Source: Burkholderiales bacterium (GTDB lineage: Bacteria > Pseudomonadota > Gammaproteobacteria > Burkholderiales > Casimicrobiaceae). From it: a DNA stretch of 44,045 nt. The position numbers were made by a program, and so were the translations under genes. This document shows positions 25,141-34,707 of this stretch, piece by piece. Under the pieces are notes generated by a model. It worked only from the letters and a program-made list of their open reading frames with translations. It did not search any database and was not told where the DNA came from. Position 1 is the first letter of the stretch; every line of letters begins with the position of its first letter. The DNA is taken from contig JAISYH010000055.1 of assembly GCA_031270015.1 (NCBI GenBank), positions 1 through 44,045 on the forward strand, written 5' to 3'.

Positions 25141-25471
25141 TTTCTTTGGCGTGGTTGATCGTATAACGTGGTATTTCTATTTCCAGCGATTCGTTACCGA
25201 TACGCGTTTGGCACGAAAGGCGCGATATCGGCGTAACCCCCCAAGCGCGGTCAAGCATGTCTTCTTCGTTATCCGACGATTCGTTCAGTGAACTAAAGCC
25301 TTTTCTAATAATGATATGACAGGTTGTACAGGCGCAGGCTTTTTCACAAGCATGTTCAATGTGAACACCATGACGCAGCAAGGCGTCAAGCAACAACTCA
25401 CCAATATTGGCTTCAAAGCTAATACCTTGTGGGCAGATTTCCGAATGCGGCAATACAGTGATTTGGGGCAC
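25133..25471 (-). CDS. fdx: ISC-type [2Fe-2S] ferredoxin
   Basis: Electron carrier that supplies reducing power to IscS/IscU during cluster assembly. At 112 residues it is of normal length. The cluster ligands are C42, C48, C51 and C87 (ACEKACACTTC and RLSCQTR), exactly at the positions of E. coli Fdx, with the extra conserved Cys46. It lies 5 bases after hscA and overlaps iscX. Confidence 0.95.
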   Translation of the reverse strand: MPQITVLPHSEICPQGISFEANIGELLLDALLRHGVHIEHACEKACACTTCHIIIRKGFSSLNESSDNEEDMLDRAWGVTPISRLSCQTRIGNESLEIEIPRYTINHAKENG

Positions 25472-25476
25472 GATAC

Positions 25477-27342
25477 CTATACTACATTGTGAACGTTTTT
25501 CCCGGTCAGCGCTTTTTGTACACTGCGGTCCATACGTCGTCCGGCAAATTCTGACGTCACGCGATTGGTATGCGCTAATGACCGACGCAACGCTTCTACG
25601 TCGTTACTGTTGCGGCAATGTAATAATTCTTCCAATGCTTTTTCAATCGCGGCGTATTCTTCCGAAGATAATAAATCTCCATCTTCTTTCAAGGCGTGTT
25701 TCGTCAGTTCGAGCAATTGATCGGTTTCTATTTGCGATTCAGCAAGCGCACGCGCCTTCATGTCATCGTGGGCATAGACCATCGATTCTTCCAGCATCCG
25801 CGTCACTTCTGCCTCGTCGAGTCCATACGACGGTTTTACCACAATCGATGCTTCGGTGCTCGTCGTTTGTTCTCTTGCTGACACCGACAATAAACCGTCA
25901 GCGTCAATCTGAAAAGTAATACGAATACGCGCCGCGCCAGCGACCATCGGTGGAATGCCGTGCAATTCGAAACGAGCCAAAGAACGACAGTCTTCGACTC
26001 TTTCACGTTCACCTTGTACCACGTGAATAGCCAACGCGGTTTGCCCATCCTTGAATGTGGTGAAATCTTGCGCTTTGGTCAAAGGAATACTGGCATTACG
26101 AGGAACGATTTTTTCAACCAACCCGCCCATCGTTTCGATACCAAGCGACAACGGCGTGACATCAAGCAATAGCCAATCGTCGTCATTTTTTCGATTACCA
26201 ACTAGCGCGTTCGCTTGTATCGCCGCGCCAAGCGCGACGACTTCATCAGGGTTGAGATTTACCAAAGGAGGCTGTCCGAAAAAGTGAGCAACGGCGCGTC
26301 GTACTTGCGGCATGCGCGTCGCGCCACCAACCAAAACAACGCCTTGAATATCGTCTTTGGTCAGCTTGGCGTCACGTAAAGCGCGTTTGATCGGCGTTAG
26401 CGTTTTTTCGATCAAATGAGCGGTAATTTCTGTAAAAGTTTCAGTAGTTAGGGTTAAATCAATATTTTGTTTGTTCGATAATTGCGCGATAATCGGAACG
26501 CTGTTGTTATCGGTCAGACTTTCTTTGGCGCGACGGGATAAAGTCAATAATAAACGTACATCTTCGGCTGGCAATGGCGGCAACGCCGCCATTTCGAGTA
26601 TCCAACAGAAAATACGATGGTCAAAATCGTCGCCGCCGAGCGCGGAATCGCCATGCGTCGCCAGCACCTCAAAAACCCCACGCGACAAACGTAAAATCGA
26701 CACATCAAACGTGCCACCACCCAAATCGTAAACCGCATAGATACCTTCCGTGCCTTGATCCAAGCCGTAAGCGATTGCCGCCGCCGTCGGTTCGTTGAGC
26801 AAACGTAATACGTCAAGCCCGATCAATTTTGCCGCTTCTTTAGTTGCTTGCCGTTGCGCATCGTCGAAATACGCCGGCACGGTAATGACCGCACCGTCCA
26901 ACACTCCGCCCAGTTGCGCTTCTGCGCGCTCTTTTAATACGCGGAGAATCTCGGCGGAGATTTCAATCGGGTTCTTGATCCCGGTACGAGTTTTCAAACG
27001 AACCATTCCCAAAGTATCAAGCCATTGATATGGAAATTGACGCATATCGTCAAGATCGGTCAACGCTCGTCCCATGAAACGCTTGACCGATACAATAGTG
27101 TTGGCGGGATCACGCGACTGCATTTCCAGAGCCTCTTGCCCAACGATAATATTTTGTTCAGCGTAGCGCACTACCGAAGGCAATAACGCGCGTCCTCGAT
27201 CATCCAATAAAATTGTCGGCACACCGTGATACACGGTAGCAACCAATGAATGTGTCGTGCCCAAATCAATGCCAACAGCGCGCCTAGGCGCGGATTTCGG
27301 TACAGGATTGTCTGGTTCGGAAATTTGGAGCAGCATCGGCAC
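25477..27342 (-). CDS. hscA: Fe-S-dedicated Hsp70 chaperone
   Basis: HscA is a specialised Hsp70 that binds the LPPVK loop of IscU and drives cluster release. The 621 residues comprise the ATPase domain (about 20-390, with [27 protein letters not shown] and [15 protein letters not shown]) and the beta-sandwich substrate domain and lid. The signature DLGTTHS is diagnostic for HscA rather than DnaK (DLGTTNS). It follows hscB with a 33-base gap and precedes fdx by 5 bases. It works with HscB in the cytosol. Confidence 0.97.
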   Translation of the reverse strand: MPMLLQISEPDNPVPKSAPRRAVGIDLGTTHSLVATVYHGVPTILLDDRGRALLPSVVRYAEQNIIVGQEALEMQSRDPANTIVSVKRFMGRALTDLDDMRQFPYQWLDTLGMVRLKTRTGIKNPIEISAEILRVLKERAEAQLGGVLDGAVITVPAYFDDAQRQATKEAAKLIGLDVLRLLNEPTAAAIAYGLDQGTEGIYAVYDLGGGTFDVSILRLSRGVFEVLATHGDSALGGDDFDHRIFCWILEMAALPPLPAEDVRLLLTLSRRAKESLTDNNSVPIIAQLSNKQNIDLTLTTETFTEITAHLIEKTLTPIKRALRDAKLTKDDIQGVVLVGGATRMPQVRRAVAHFFGQPPLVNLNPDEVVALGAAIQANALVGNRKNDDDWLLLDVTPLSLGIETMGGLVEKIVPRNASIPLTKAQDFTTFKDGQTALAIHVVQGERERVEDCRSLARFELHGIPPMVAGAARIRITFQIDADGLLSVSAREQTTSTEASIVVKPSYGLDEAEVTRMLEESMVYAHDDMKARALAESQIETDQLLELTKHALKEDGDLLSSEEYAAIEKALEELLHCRNSNDVEALRRSLAHTNRVTSEFAGRRMDRSVQKALTGKNVHNVV

Positions 27343-27375
27343 TTATTGTAATCGAAAAAGGTGGGGATCCCGCAC

Positions 27376-27888
27376 TTATAAACCGCTTTTCTCATCGAGA
27401 TCATCAGCAAAACGTTCGAGAAACTGCAATTCCAGGGCGATATTTTGCGCTTGTCGCAACGCTTCCCGCGAAATATGTTCATCATCGAGCAACGCCGCCA
27501 ATCGTATTTGCCTTTGCAACGACGCCCGCCGCAATGCGTTTAATAAATCGTTCAATCGCGTCTGATCGCCATTTTGTAAAGCGTTCTCTGCCGCTTCGCG
27601 CGCATCGAGTTGTTCTTCGAGAAACGACACCGATAACCTACCCTGCGCCAAATCGGCGCCGTGAATCTGTAACAGATGCCGCACGCGAGATACCGGATTT
27701 TTCAGCACGTGATACGCTTCGTTGATAAGCGCCGATTCGTTGATTGCTCGACGTTTGCTTTCTTCATCGGCAAACGCAGTTTGATCAGGGTGCGCTATCG
27801 TTTGAGCGCGATGATAAGCGGCAGTCAATGCCTCGCGTTCTACCGTATAGCGACGCGGCAAGCTAAACAGCGCGTAATAATCACGCAT
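27376..27888 (-). CDS. hscB: J-domain co-chaperone HscB
   Basis: Delivers IscU to HscA and stimulates its ATPase. With the start at 27888 the protein has 170 residues and begins MRDYYALFSLPRRY, as in HscB. The J domain holds HPD at residues 33-35. The C-terminal three-helix bundle that binds IscU (about 90-170) includes LSVSFLEEQLDAREA. An upstream ATG 8 codons earlier adds a stretch unlike the family. It lies between iscA and hscA in the operon. Confidence 0.94.
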   Translation of the reverse strand: MRDYYALFSLPRRYTVEREALTAAYHRAQTIAHPDQTAFADEESKRRAINESALINEAYHVLKNPVSRVRHLLQIHGADLAQGRLSVSFLEEQLDAREAAENALQNGDQTRLNDLLNALRRASLQRQIRLAALLDDEHISREALRQAQNIALELQFLERFADDLDEKSGL

Positions 27889-27924
27889 GATAATTACGAA
27901 CCCAATAATCAATAATTAGTTTAT

Positions 27925-28248
27925 CTAAACCGTAAAGGATTCACCGCAACCGCATTGCGCTCGAACATTGGGATTCTCAAATTTGAAGCCTTCGCTCAAT
28001 CCTTCTCGGATATAGTCGAGCCGCGTACCGTCGAGATACAGCAAACTTTTTTTATCGACGACGACCAAAACACCGTCACTATCGAATTGCACGTCTTCGG
28101 GGTGAATTTCATCCGCGTATTCGATTTTATACGCCAGCCCCGAACATCCCGAAGTTTTGACACCGAGCCGCAAACCGATTCCTTTTCCGCGTTTGCTCAA
28201 ACTAGTTTGAATATGCTTTACCGCGCTGGGAGTCAACCGAATTGCCAT
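27925..28248 (-). CDS. iscA: A-type Fe-S carrier IscA
   Basis: Carrier or iron-binding protein that helps mature [4Fe-4S] proteins. The 107-residue length and the three Cys at 35, 99 and 101 (TSGCSG and QCGCGESF) fall exactly as in E. coli IscA. It is the fourth gene of the operon, 25 bases after iscU. Confidence 0.96.
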   Translation of the reverse strand: MAIRLTPSAVKHIQTSLSKRGKGIGLRLGVKTSGCSGLAYKIEYADEIHPEDVQFDSDGVLVVVDKKSLLYLDGTRLDYIREGLSEGFKFENPNVRAQCGCGESFTV

Positions 28249-28273
28249 GATTCGCTCTCCTATTCAAAACCTA

Positions 28274-28720
28274 TTATACCGTAGTTTTTTCTGGCAAACA
28301 CACAGGCGCTTCGGCAGTATCGTTCTCGCCATCTTGCGCTTTATCTCGCTTGGCTTTGTAATCGGCGATTGCCGCTTTGATCGCGTCTTCAGCCAAAACC
28401 GAGCAATGGATTTTTACCGGCGGCAAAGCCAGCTCTTCAGCGATCTCGCTGTTTTTGATTTGCAGCGCTTCGTCAAGCGTCCTGCCTTTGATCCACTCGG
28501 TGACCAACGACGACGACGCGATCGCCGAACCGCAACCGTAAGTTTTAAAACGCGCGTCTTCGATGATGCCACCCTTGCCGACTTTGATTTGTAACTTCAT
28601 TACATCACCACACGCCGGCGCACCAACCATGCCCGTGCCAACATCTTCATTTTTGTTGTCGAACGATCCCACGTTGCGTGGATTATGGTAATGATCGAGA
28701 ACTTTTTCACTGTAAGACAT
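28274..28720 (-). CDS. iscU: Fe-S scaffold protein IscU
   Basis: The scaffold on which IscS and Fdx build clusters. Using the second of two adjacent ATGs (28720) puts the cluster ligands at C37 (PACGDV), C63 (YGCGS) and C106 (HCSVLAED), the HscA-binding LPPVK at 99-103, and D39 in place, as in E. coli. The protein is 148 residues, about 20 longer than usual: after the normal end (DYKAKRDK) there is a tail AQDGENDTAEAPVCLPEKTT with an extra Cys. The tail is acidic and probably disordered; its role is unknown. Next to iscS, 18 bases away. Confidence 0.95.
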   Translation of the reverse strand: MSYSEKVLDHYHNPRNVGSFDNKNEDVGTGMVGAPACGDVMKLQIKVGKGGIIEDARFKTYGCGSAIASSSLVTEWIKGRTLDEALQIKNSEIAEELALPPVKIHCSVLAEDAIKAAIADYKAKRDKAQDGENDTAEAPVCLPEKTTV

Positions 28721-28738
28721 CATGTCGCCTCTTGAAGG

Positions 28739-29947
28739 TCAATGCGCCACCCATTGCATTTGCTTGAGATCGACGTGGTCGCAATACATTTCCCACAACG
28801 GAGAAAGTTCACGCAAACGGTTGACACTTTTTTTGACCAAGTCAATTGCGTAATCGATTTCTTCTTCGGTTGTGAAACGCCCGACCGAAAAACGGATCGA
28901 ACTGTGCGCCAATTCATCGTCGCGCCCGAGCGCGCGTAACACATATGAAGGCTCGAGTGACGCCGATGTACACGCCGATCCAGAAGAAACCGCGATGTCT
29001 TTCAACGCCATGATCAAACTTTCACCTTCGATAAAATTAAAGCTCATATTGAGATTATTGCATACTCGGCGCTCTAGCGAACCATTGACATAAACTTCTT
29101 CAATACCGCGCAAGCCATTCAGTAAACGGTTGCGTAACATTGCAAGACGTGGAACTTCGCTTTCCATTTCCAGTCCGGCGATTCGATACGCCTCGCCCAT
29201 GCCAACGATTTGGTGCGTTGGCAACGTGCCGGAACGCATTCCGCGCTCGTGACCACCGCCGTGTATCTGCGCTTCGATACGTACGCGCGGTTTGCGGCGC
29301 ACGAACAACGCGCCAATACCTTTTGGACCATAAATCTTATGCGCGGACAATGACATTAAGTCGACATTCAATCGCGTAAGGTCTATCGGCAACTTGCCGA
29401 CAGCCTGTGCCGCATCAACATGAAATACAATGCCTCGTTCCTTACATATTTCACCGAACACCGGAATGTCTTGGATGACGCCGATTTCGTTATTGACATA
29501 CATCATCGACACCAGAATTGTATCTTCACGTAGCGCGTCAAGAAACACCCGCGAATCAACGATACCTTCTTCATCCACATCGAGATATGTAACCTCGAAC
29601 CCCTGTCGTTCTAGCTCGCGCATGGTATCGAGCGTCGCTTTGTGCTCAGTGCGCACGGTCACCAGATGTTTACCTTTACTCTGGTAAAAGCGCGCCGCGC
29701 CTTTGATGGCAAGATTATTAGCTTCGGTCGCGCCTGAGGTCCAAATGATCTCTCTAGGGTCACAGCCGAGCAAATTGGCGACTTGCCGCCGCGCTTCATC
29801 CACCGCTTCTTCCGCTTCCCAACCGTAGGCATGGGAACGTGAAGCGGGGTTACCGAACTTCTCGGTCAAATAAGGAATCATTTTTTCGACAACGCGCGGA
29901 TCGATTGGCGTGGTCGCCGCATAGTCGAGATATATCGGTAATTTCAT
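28739..29947 (-). CDS. iscS: Cysteine desulfurase IscS
   Basis: PLP enzyme that takes sulfur from cysteine for Fe-S clusters and tRNA thiolation. With the start at 29947 (402 residues) the N-terminus [18 protein letters not shown] matches the family; an adjacent ATG lies one codon earlier. The PLP Lys is in [12 protein letters not shown] and the catalytic Cys in [13 protein letters not shown], on the flexible loop. The end is close to E. coli IscS (404). First structural gene of the operon, 65 bases after iscR, before iscU. Confidence 0.97.
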   Translation of the reverse strand: MKLPIYLDYAATTPIDPRVVEKMIPYLTEKFGNPASRSHAYGWEAEEAVDEARRQVANLLGCDPREIIWTSGATEANNLAIKGAARFYQSKGKHLVTVRTEHKATLDTMRELERQGFEVTYLDVDEEGIVDSRVFLDALREDTILVSMMYVNNEIGVIQDIPVFGEICKERGIVFHVDAAQAVGKLPIDLTRLNVDLMSLSAHKIYGPKGIGALFVRRKPRVRIEAQIHGGGHERGMRSGTLPTHQIVGMGEAYRIAGLEMESEVPRLAMLRNRLLNGLRGIEEVYVNGSLERRVCNNLNMSFNFIEGESLIMALKDIAVSSGSACTSASLEPSYVLRALGRDDELAHSSIRFSVGRFTTEEEIDYAIDLVKKSVNRLRELSPLWEMYCDHVDLKQMQWVAH

Positions 29948-30012
29948 CATAACATCCAATTTCTCATACACCGACCATTATACGCCGGCGCCAAAACTCC
30001 TTTGTAAACCGT

Positions 30013-30501
30013 TCAGATTAACGTTGGTTCACGAATGGCGCTCAAATCTTGCACGGCGATCGGCGGTTGTTCTCTAGCGCGACGGTTGAATTTATTCTGG
30101 TGCGAGACGACCAGTTGTTCCAATGTCACAGAATCCATGAATTTGAAAATATGCGCCGTCAATCCGGTCCAAAGATCATGCGTCATACAATGTTCTTGCT
30201 CATGTTGGCAATTACCACGCCCGCCGCAACGAGTTGCGTCTATCGGCTCATCGACCGCAAAGATGATGTCAGCAACCGAAACTTGGGACAAGGGTTTAGC
30301 CAGGTTGTACCCGCCTCCCGGACCACGCACGCTTTCAACCAAGCCACAGCGGCGTAATTTACCGAAAAGCTGTTCGAGATAAGATAAGGAAATATTTTGG
30401 CGAACCGAAATCGCAGCCAGAGTAACAGGGCTTCTCGCGCCATGCAACGCGACATCCAAAACGGCGGTTACTGCAAAACGTCCCTTAGTGGTTAAACGCA
30501 T
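30013..30501 (-). CDS. iscR: Rrf2-family Fe-S regulator IscR
   Basis: IscR senses Fe-S status with a [2Fe-2S] cluster and represses the isc operon when holo. The start at 30501 follows GGAG with good spacing and gives 162 residues beginning MRLTTKGRFAVTAVLDVALH. The winged helix-turn-helix spans about 25-60 (ISLSYLEQLFGKLRRCGLV, RGPGGGY). Cluster ligands are C92, C98 and C105 with H108 (RCGGRGNC, EHCMTH), one residue longer in the last gap than in E. coli. The promoter region carries a type 1 IscR site, so it should autoregulate. Head of the operon. Confidence 0.96.
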   Translation of the reverse strand: MRLTTKGRFAVTAVLDVALHGARSPVTLAAISVRQNISLSYLEQLFGKLRRCGLVESVRGPGGGYNLAKPLSQVSVADIIFAVDEPIDATRCGGRGNCQHEQEHCMTHDLWTGLTAHIFKFMDSVTLEQLVVSHQNKFNRRAREQPPIAVQDLSAIREPTLI

Positions 30502-30580
30502 AACTGTTCTCCTAATCAAGGGTTAAACAGGACTCCACTCCACAGAAATGGGCAGGTGTAAAAAAATCACGTCATTGAAC

Positions 30581-30607
30581 AGTATAATAACCCGCTAATT
30601 TAGTCAA
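30581..30607 (-). promoter_or_regulatory. isc operon promoter
   Basis: On the minus strand the -35 is TTGACT (30607-30602). The best -10, TATACT (30586-30581), is 15 bases away; a TACTGT two bases further gives a 17-base spacing. Short spacing is in line with a regulated promoter. The IscR site overlaps it. Confidence 0.55.
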
Positions 30608-30611
30608 GTAA
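30587..30611 (-). promoter_or_regulatory. Type 1 IscR binding site
   Basis: The 25 bases on the minus strand fit the known type 1 IscR consensus (ATAS-YYGACT-RWWWY-AGTC-RRSTAT) at 21 positions; the left core TTGACT is intact and the right core is AGCGGG. It covers the -35 of the isc promoter, as expected for holo-IscR repression. Confidence 0.7.
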
Positions 30612-30641
30612 ATTCCTGCCCATTACGAAACATGCCGCAAA

Positions 30642-31400
30642 TTATTCCAACATTTTATTCAAGGATTCTGAATCAATCGGCTCTTTTCCGCTGTTTTCTG
30701 TCGTTTCGCAATCAATACCATGTTTGGACAATGCTTTTAACATGGAGGCGACGCGCTCTTCCGTTTGGGCGACATGCGCCACCAAATGGTGCAACGCACT
30801 CACCATCGGATCGTTCATATCGTTGGATACGGCATAGGCGGAAAAACCGATTTTTTCACTCTGTTTCTTATGTTTTTTGCTATCCTCTAGTGACAGGATT
30901 CGCGCCGGAATGCCGACTGCCGTCGCGCCTGCCGGAACTTCACGCACGACCACTGCGTTAGAACCTATCTTTGCGCCGTCGCCAACAAAGATGGGACCTA
31001 ACACCTTCGCGCCGGCGCCGATTACCACACCCTTACCCAATGTGGGATGTCGTTTACCCTTATTCCAAGAAGTGCCACCTAGCGTAACACCGTGATAAAG
31101 CGTACAGTCATCGCCAATTTCCGCTGTTTCGCCGATCACCACGCCCATTCCGTGATCTATGAATACACGACGACCAATCGTTGCGCCCGGATGAATTTCG
31201 ATACCGGTCATCCAGCGCATGATCGCCGAAAGCCAACGCGCTAACCAGCGCAGCCCAACGCGCCAACACGGGCTGACCAGAAGACGATGGATCAGCAGTA
31301 CGTGAAAACCTGGATAACAAGTCAGAATCTCCCAAGTAGTACGCGCCGCCGGATCGCGTTCAAAAATAACGGCAATATCTTCTCGAATTCGTTGGAACAT
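30642..31400 (-). CDS. cysE: Serine O-acetyltransferase
   Basis: Catalyses the first step of cysteine synthesis, serine plus acetyl-CoA to O-acetylserine. The 252 residues comprise an N-terminal helical domain ([19 protein letters not shown]) and a left-handed beta helix of hexapeptide repeats (about 65-170). Active-site motifs include [37 protein letters not shown] and [14 protein letters not shown]. The 80-residue tail after this is long and variable; the C-terminus that in other CysEs sets cysteine feedback and CysK binding ends here in LNKMLE, not in Ile, so CysK binding is doubtful. It lies upstream of iscR, an order known in betaproteobacteria, and supplies the cysteine used by IscS. 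Confidence 0.94.
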   Translation of the reverse strand: MFQRIREDIAVIFERDPAARTTWEILTCYPGFHVLLIHRLLVSPCWRVGLRWLARWLSAIMRWMTGIEIHPGATIGRRVFIDHGMGVVIGETAEIGDDCTLYHGVTLGGTSWNKGKRHPTLGKGVVIGAGAKVLGPIFVGDGAKIGSNAVVVREVPAGATAVGIPARILSLEDSKKHKKQSEKIGFSAYAVSNDMNDPMVSALHHLVAHVAQTEERVASMLKALSKHGIDCETTENSGKEPIDSESLNKMLE

Positions 31401-31412
31401 GGGTATGCCTTT

Positions 31413-31898
31413 TTATTTTGCAACAAAGTGTCCAGATTTTCCACCCGATTTTTCTAATAGACGGATATCGGTGATGCGCATCGCTTTGTCTGCCGCCTTA
31501 CACATATCGTAGATCGTCAAAAGACCGACACTCGCCGCCGTCAACGTTTCCATTTCCACGCCGGTGCGCGACAACGTTTCCACGGTGGTTTCGATCATTA
31601 TGGCAGACGCTTTTTCGTCTATCGAAAATTCGACGGCGACCCTCGTCAACAACAACGGATGACACAACGGGATGAGCGTCGCCGTTTGTTTAGCCGCCTG
31701 AATCGCCGCGATACGCGCCACACCCAGCACATCGCCTTTTTTGGCGTTACCCGACAAAATTAGCTGCAGTGTCTCCTCTTTCATGGCAATGCGTCCGGCA
31801 GCGCGCGCCACGCGCCACGTTACCTCTTTGTCGGCGACATCTACCATGTGCGCTTGTCCCTCCGCGTCGAAATGCGTCAATGGATTCGTGTTACTCAT
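31413..31898 (-). CDS. moaC: Molybdenum cofactor synthesis protein MoaC
   Basis: MoaC works with MoaA to turn GTP into cyclic pyranopterin monophosphate. The 161-residue length is normal. Landmarks are [16 protein letters not shown] near residue 18, [23 protein letters not shown] near 65-87 and [23 protein letters not shown] near 115-137, all conserved in the family. Expected partners (moaA, moaD, moaE) are not in the window. It is 12 bases upstream of cysE, so they are probably cotranscribed by chance of position. It is divergent from bepA. Confidence 0.94.
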   Translation of the reverse strand: MSNTNPLTHFDAEGQAHMVDVADKEVTWRVARAAGRIAMKEETLQLILSGNAKKGDVLGVARIAAIQAAKQTATLIPLCHPLLLTRVAVEFSIDEKASAIMIETTVETLSRTGVEMETLTAASVGLLTIYDMCKAADKAMRITDIRLLEKSGGKSGHFVAK

Positions 31899-32054
31899 AA
31901 ACGATTTACCTTGATTGCTTACAGCGTCAACATGTCCTTATAATAACAATGCTGGAAACGACATCTCCACGTATGATACACATTGTGCGCATCTTAGCAT
32001 TATTCATAATGGCGCGTGCAGATAAAAGTCGTTTGCCATTATGATGAGAGTACT

Positions 32055-33551
32055 ATGCTTAATTGTTTTTTTCGGGTGTTTGATCGCAGACTTTGTTTCG
32101 TCGCGCTGCTCTCTTGCGCATTGATGTCTACACCTTGCGCCTATGCGCAGCAAAACTACCAATTGCCAGAACTTGGCGACGCTTCGCAAGAAGCGTTATC
32201 GCCATTTCAAGAACGCAAATTGGGGGAAGCGATCATGCGCGATTTACGCGCCGAAGGCGTTTACATGAACGACCCCGAAATCAACGACTACCTCGATGCG
32301 CTCGGACATAAACTCGTTTCCGCGACCGGTGATACGTGGCAAGAGTTCGAATTTTTCGCCGTCAATGACCCTACGGTAAATGCCTTTGCGTTGCCCGGCG
32401 GTTTTATTGGCGTCAATACCGGATTGATCCTGTTGACGCAAAATGAATCCGAACTCGCCAGTGTACTGGCGCACGAAATCACTCATGTCACGCAAAACCA
32501 TATCGCCCGCATGATGAGCGGACAAAAAGATACATTACTGATCTCGCTCGCCGCGCTCGCCGCGGCAATCGCTGCCGCCCATTCCAATTCGTCGTCCAGT
32601 GGACAAATGGTGGGCGCCGCCGTTGCCGGTGCGCAAGCACTGGCATTACAATCGCAAATCAATTATACGCGCGAACACGAATATGAGGCCGACCGCATCG
32701 GATTCCAGCGTTTACGCGCCGCCGGTTTCGATGTCAACGCTTCGGCGACATTCATGGAGAAAATGTTGCGCTCGAATCGTTTTAATGATGGTACTGCGCC
32801 CTCGTATTTGCGCACGCACCCGATCACTACCGAACGAATTGCCGAAGCGCAAGCACGCGCCGAAGGCGTACCCTATAAGCAAGTAATCGATAATATTGAT
32901 TTCCATTTCGTGCGTGCGCTTTTGTATAGCTATCAAGGTAGTAGCAAAGACGCGGTCGCTCATTTCGAAGAAGCGTTGCGCGAACGGAAATTTAATAACG
33001 AAATCGCCACACATTACGGATTGGCGGCGGCGTTGCTGCGCGCAAAAAACTACGCGCGCGCCAAAGAAGAAATTGCTTGGCTTGATAAAAACATACAGCA
33101 TCCGATGATCGACGCAATCGCCGGACACATCATGATGGAAAGCGGCGACCTTGATGGCGCGATTCGGCGTTTTGCCAATGCATTGCAACGTTATCCCAAT
33201 AAAAAACAGCTCGTTTACGACTATCCCGACGCGTTGATGCGTGCCAACCGCGCGCAAGATGCCGCCGACTTCCTCGAAAAATCGTTGATCCGTTTTCCTA
33301 ACGACGGAAGGCTCAACGAAAAAGCCGCCCGTGCTTACGCGCAACTCAAGCATCCATTCAAAGAGCATCGACATCTCGGTGAATATTACGTATGGCTCGG
33401 CGCATATCCAGCGGCAATCGAACAATTCGAAATAGCGCTGAAAAGCAAAAACGCCAGTTTTCAGGAACTGTCCGTCGTCGAGATACGTTTACAGGCGGTA
33501 AAATTGGAGCTTGCCGAAACGAAAAAACCAGCCGATAAATCTACGGAATAA
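32055..33551 (+). CDS. bepA: Periplasmic M48 metalloprotease/chaperone of the BepA family
   Basis: BepA (YfgC) helps assemble the LPS transporter LptD and degrades stalled forms in the periplasm. The ATG at 32055 follows GAGAG and gives 498 residues with a signal peptide (LSCALMSTPCAYAQ). The M48 domain holds H140-E-I-T-H144 and the third ligand in EHEYEADRIG; the regulatory His is in RTHPITTERIAEA. From about residue 290 the chain consists of TPR helices (for example DAVAHFEEALRERKF, GDLDGAIRRFANALQRYPN), the substrate-recruiting part. An upstream ATG at 32016 would add 13 residues before the signal. Monocistronic; divergent from moaC. Confidence 0.92.
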   Translation: MLNCFFRVFDRRLCFVALLSCALMSTPCAYAQQNYQLPELGDASQEALSPFQERKLGEAIMRDLRAEGVYMNDPEINDYLDALGHKLVSATGDTWQEFEFFAVNDPTVNAFALPGGFIGVNTGLILLTQNESELASVLAHEITHVTQNHIARMMSGQKDTLLISLAALAAAIAAAHSNSSSSGQMVGAAVAGAQALALQSQINYTREHEYEADRIGFQRLRAAGFDVNASATFMEKMLRSNRFNDGTAPSYLRTHPITTERIAEAQARAEGVPYKQVIDNIDFHFVRALLYSYQGSSKDAVAHFEEALRERKFNNEIATHYGLAAALLRAKNYARAKEEIAWLDKNIQHPMIDAIAGHIMMESGDLDGAIRRFANALQRYPNKKQLVYDYPDALMRANRAQDAADFLEKSLIRFPNDGRLNEKAARAYAQLKHPFKEHRHLGEYYVWLGAYPAAIEQFEIALKSKNASFQELSVVEIRLQAVKLELAETKKPADKSTE

Positions 33552-33836
33552 GTTATGCGTAAAATTTGAATATTCTTTTTTTCTGCATAGCCTTACATAT
33601 TGATATATTTTATTATATATTTCGATATGGGGATGACCGCTCAATACTCTTCAAGTCAAGGAACACAAATGCAAAAACTCGTATTTTTTATTTGTAATTT
33701 GTATTAACGTTTTTTCATCGACTTTACCTAAAACGAAGACATCCGCACCGGGCGTATTTCCTCGAATATTCTGACGAGTACTGTATGTTCATTACTGAGT
33801 GTCGGAAAAAGAGAAACTTTCAGAAGGCGAACGGTA

Positions 33837-34658
33837 ATGAATATTCCGCAAATCAAATTAAACGATGGGAACACCATTCCTCAATTGGGTTTGGGAATGT
33901 GGCGAGTAGACGATGACGACGCAGCAAACGTAATATTAAAAGCATTGGAGATCGGCTATCGTTCTATCGACACGGCGGCGATTTATAAAAACGAGAAAGG
34001 CATCGGACGCGCGCTGGCGCGCGCGTCGTTGCCACGTTCCGAGCTTTTCATTACGACGAAACTGTGGAATAGCGAACATGGTAATGCCGCCCTTGCGCTA
34101 CGCGAAAGCCTTGACCGTTTAGGCTTAGCGTATGTTGATCTTTACTTGATACATTGGCCCGCGCCACAACAAAATCGTTATGTCGAAACATGGCGACAAA
34201 TGATCGAATTACAGCGCAGCGGACTGACACGTTCGATCGGTGTCTCCAATTTTACCGAAGCGCATTTGAAACGGCTGTTTGAGGAAACCAATGTCGCGCC
34301 TGTCCTTAATCAAATCGAACTGCACCCGACGTTTCAACAAAAAGCAATACGCAAATTTCACGTGACTCACGAAATAGTTACCGAATCATGGCGTCCATTG
34401 GGGCAAGGTAAAGACTTGAAACTTCCAGTCGTCCAGGAATTGGCGGCACGTTACAGTAAAACGCCCGCGCAGATCGTGTTGCGCTGGCACGTACAAAATG
34501 ATTTGATCGTGATCCCCAAATCTGTCACGCTAGAACGTATACGTGAGAATAGCGCGATTTTCGATTTTGTGTTGACCGACGACGAGATGAAAAAACTAGC
34601 CGCGCTCGACGCCAACGAACGAATGGGACCCGATCCCGATGTGTTTTCGATGCTTTAA
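33837..34658 (+). CDS. dkgA: Aldo/keto reductase, 2,5-diketo-D-gluconate reductase type
   Basis: A 273-residue NADPH-dependent carbonyl reductase. The catalytic tetrad is D45, Y50, K75 and H106 (SIDTAAIYKNEKG, ITTKLW, LIHWPAP), and the nucleotide site includes IGVSNFTEAHL and VVIPKSVTLERIREN. Alignment by eye with E. coli DkgA is close along the whole length, down to the end RMGPDPDVF. In cells these enzymes mostly detoxify methylglyoxal and reduce beta-keto esters. AAGGCG precedes the ATG. The 285-base gap upstream holds a short ATG frame with a good ribosome site (MQKLVFFICNLY, then stop at about 33705), probably a dead gene start, and no other gene. Confidence 0.9.
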   Translation: MNIPQIKLNDGNTIPQLGLGMWRVDDDDAANVILKALEIGYRSIDTAAIYKNEKGIGRALARASLPRSELFITTKLWNSEHGNAALALRESLDRLGLAYVDLYLIHWPAPQQNRYVETWRQMIELQRSGLTRSIGVSNFTEAHLKRLFEETNVAPVLNQIELHPTFQQKAIRKFHVTHEIVTESWRPLGQGKDLKLPVVQELAARYSKTPAQIVLRWHVQNDLIVIPKSVTLERIRENSAIFDFVLTDDEMKKLAALDANERMGPDPDVFSML

Positions 34659-34707
34659 GCGCGATCGGTTTTGAAAGAAGATATTCAAAATCATGATATT
34701 ATCTATT

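Larger units (their letters stand above)
30547..30624. repeat. 10-bp inverted repeat bracketing the isc promoter
   Basis: AATGGGCAGG (30547-30556) and CCTGCCCATT (30615-30624) are exact reverse complements, 58 bases apart. They flank the iscR -35/-10 and the IscR site symmetrically. They could be sites for a second regulator, a looping device or chance; they also lie between iscR and the end of cysE. Confidence 0.55.

Noticed and set aside
32712-33425. 237-codon minus-strand frame inside bepA
   Set aside because: Antisense to the TPR part of bepA with no ribosome site and unlikely composition.
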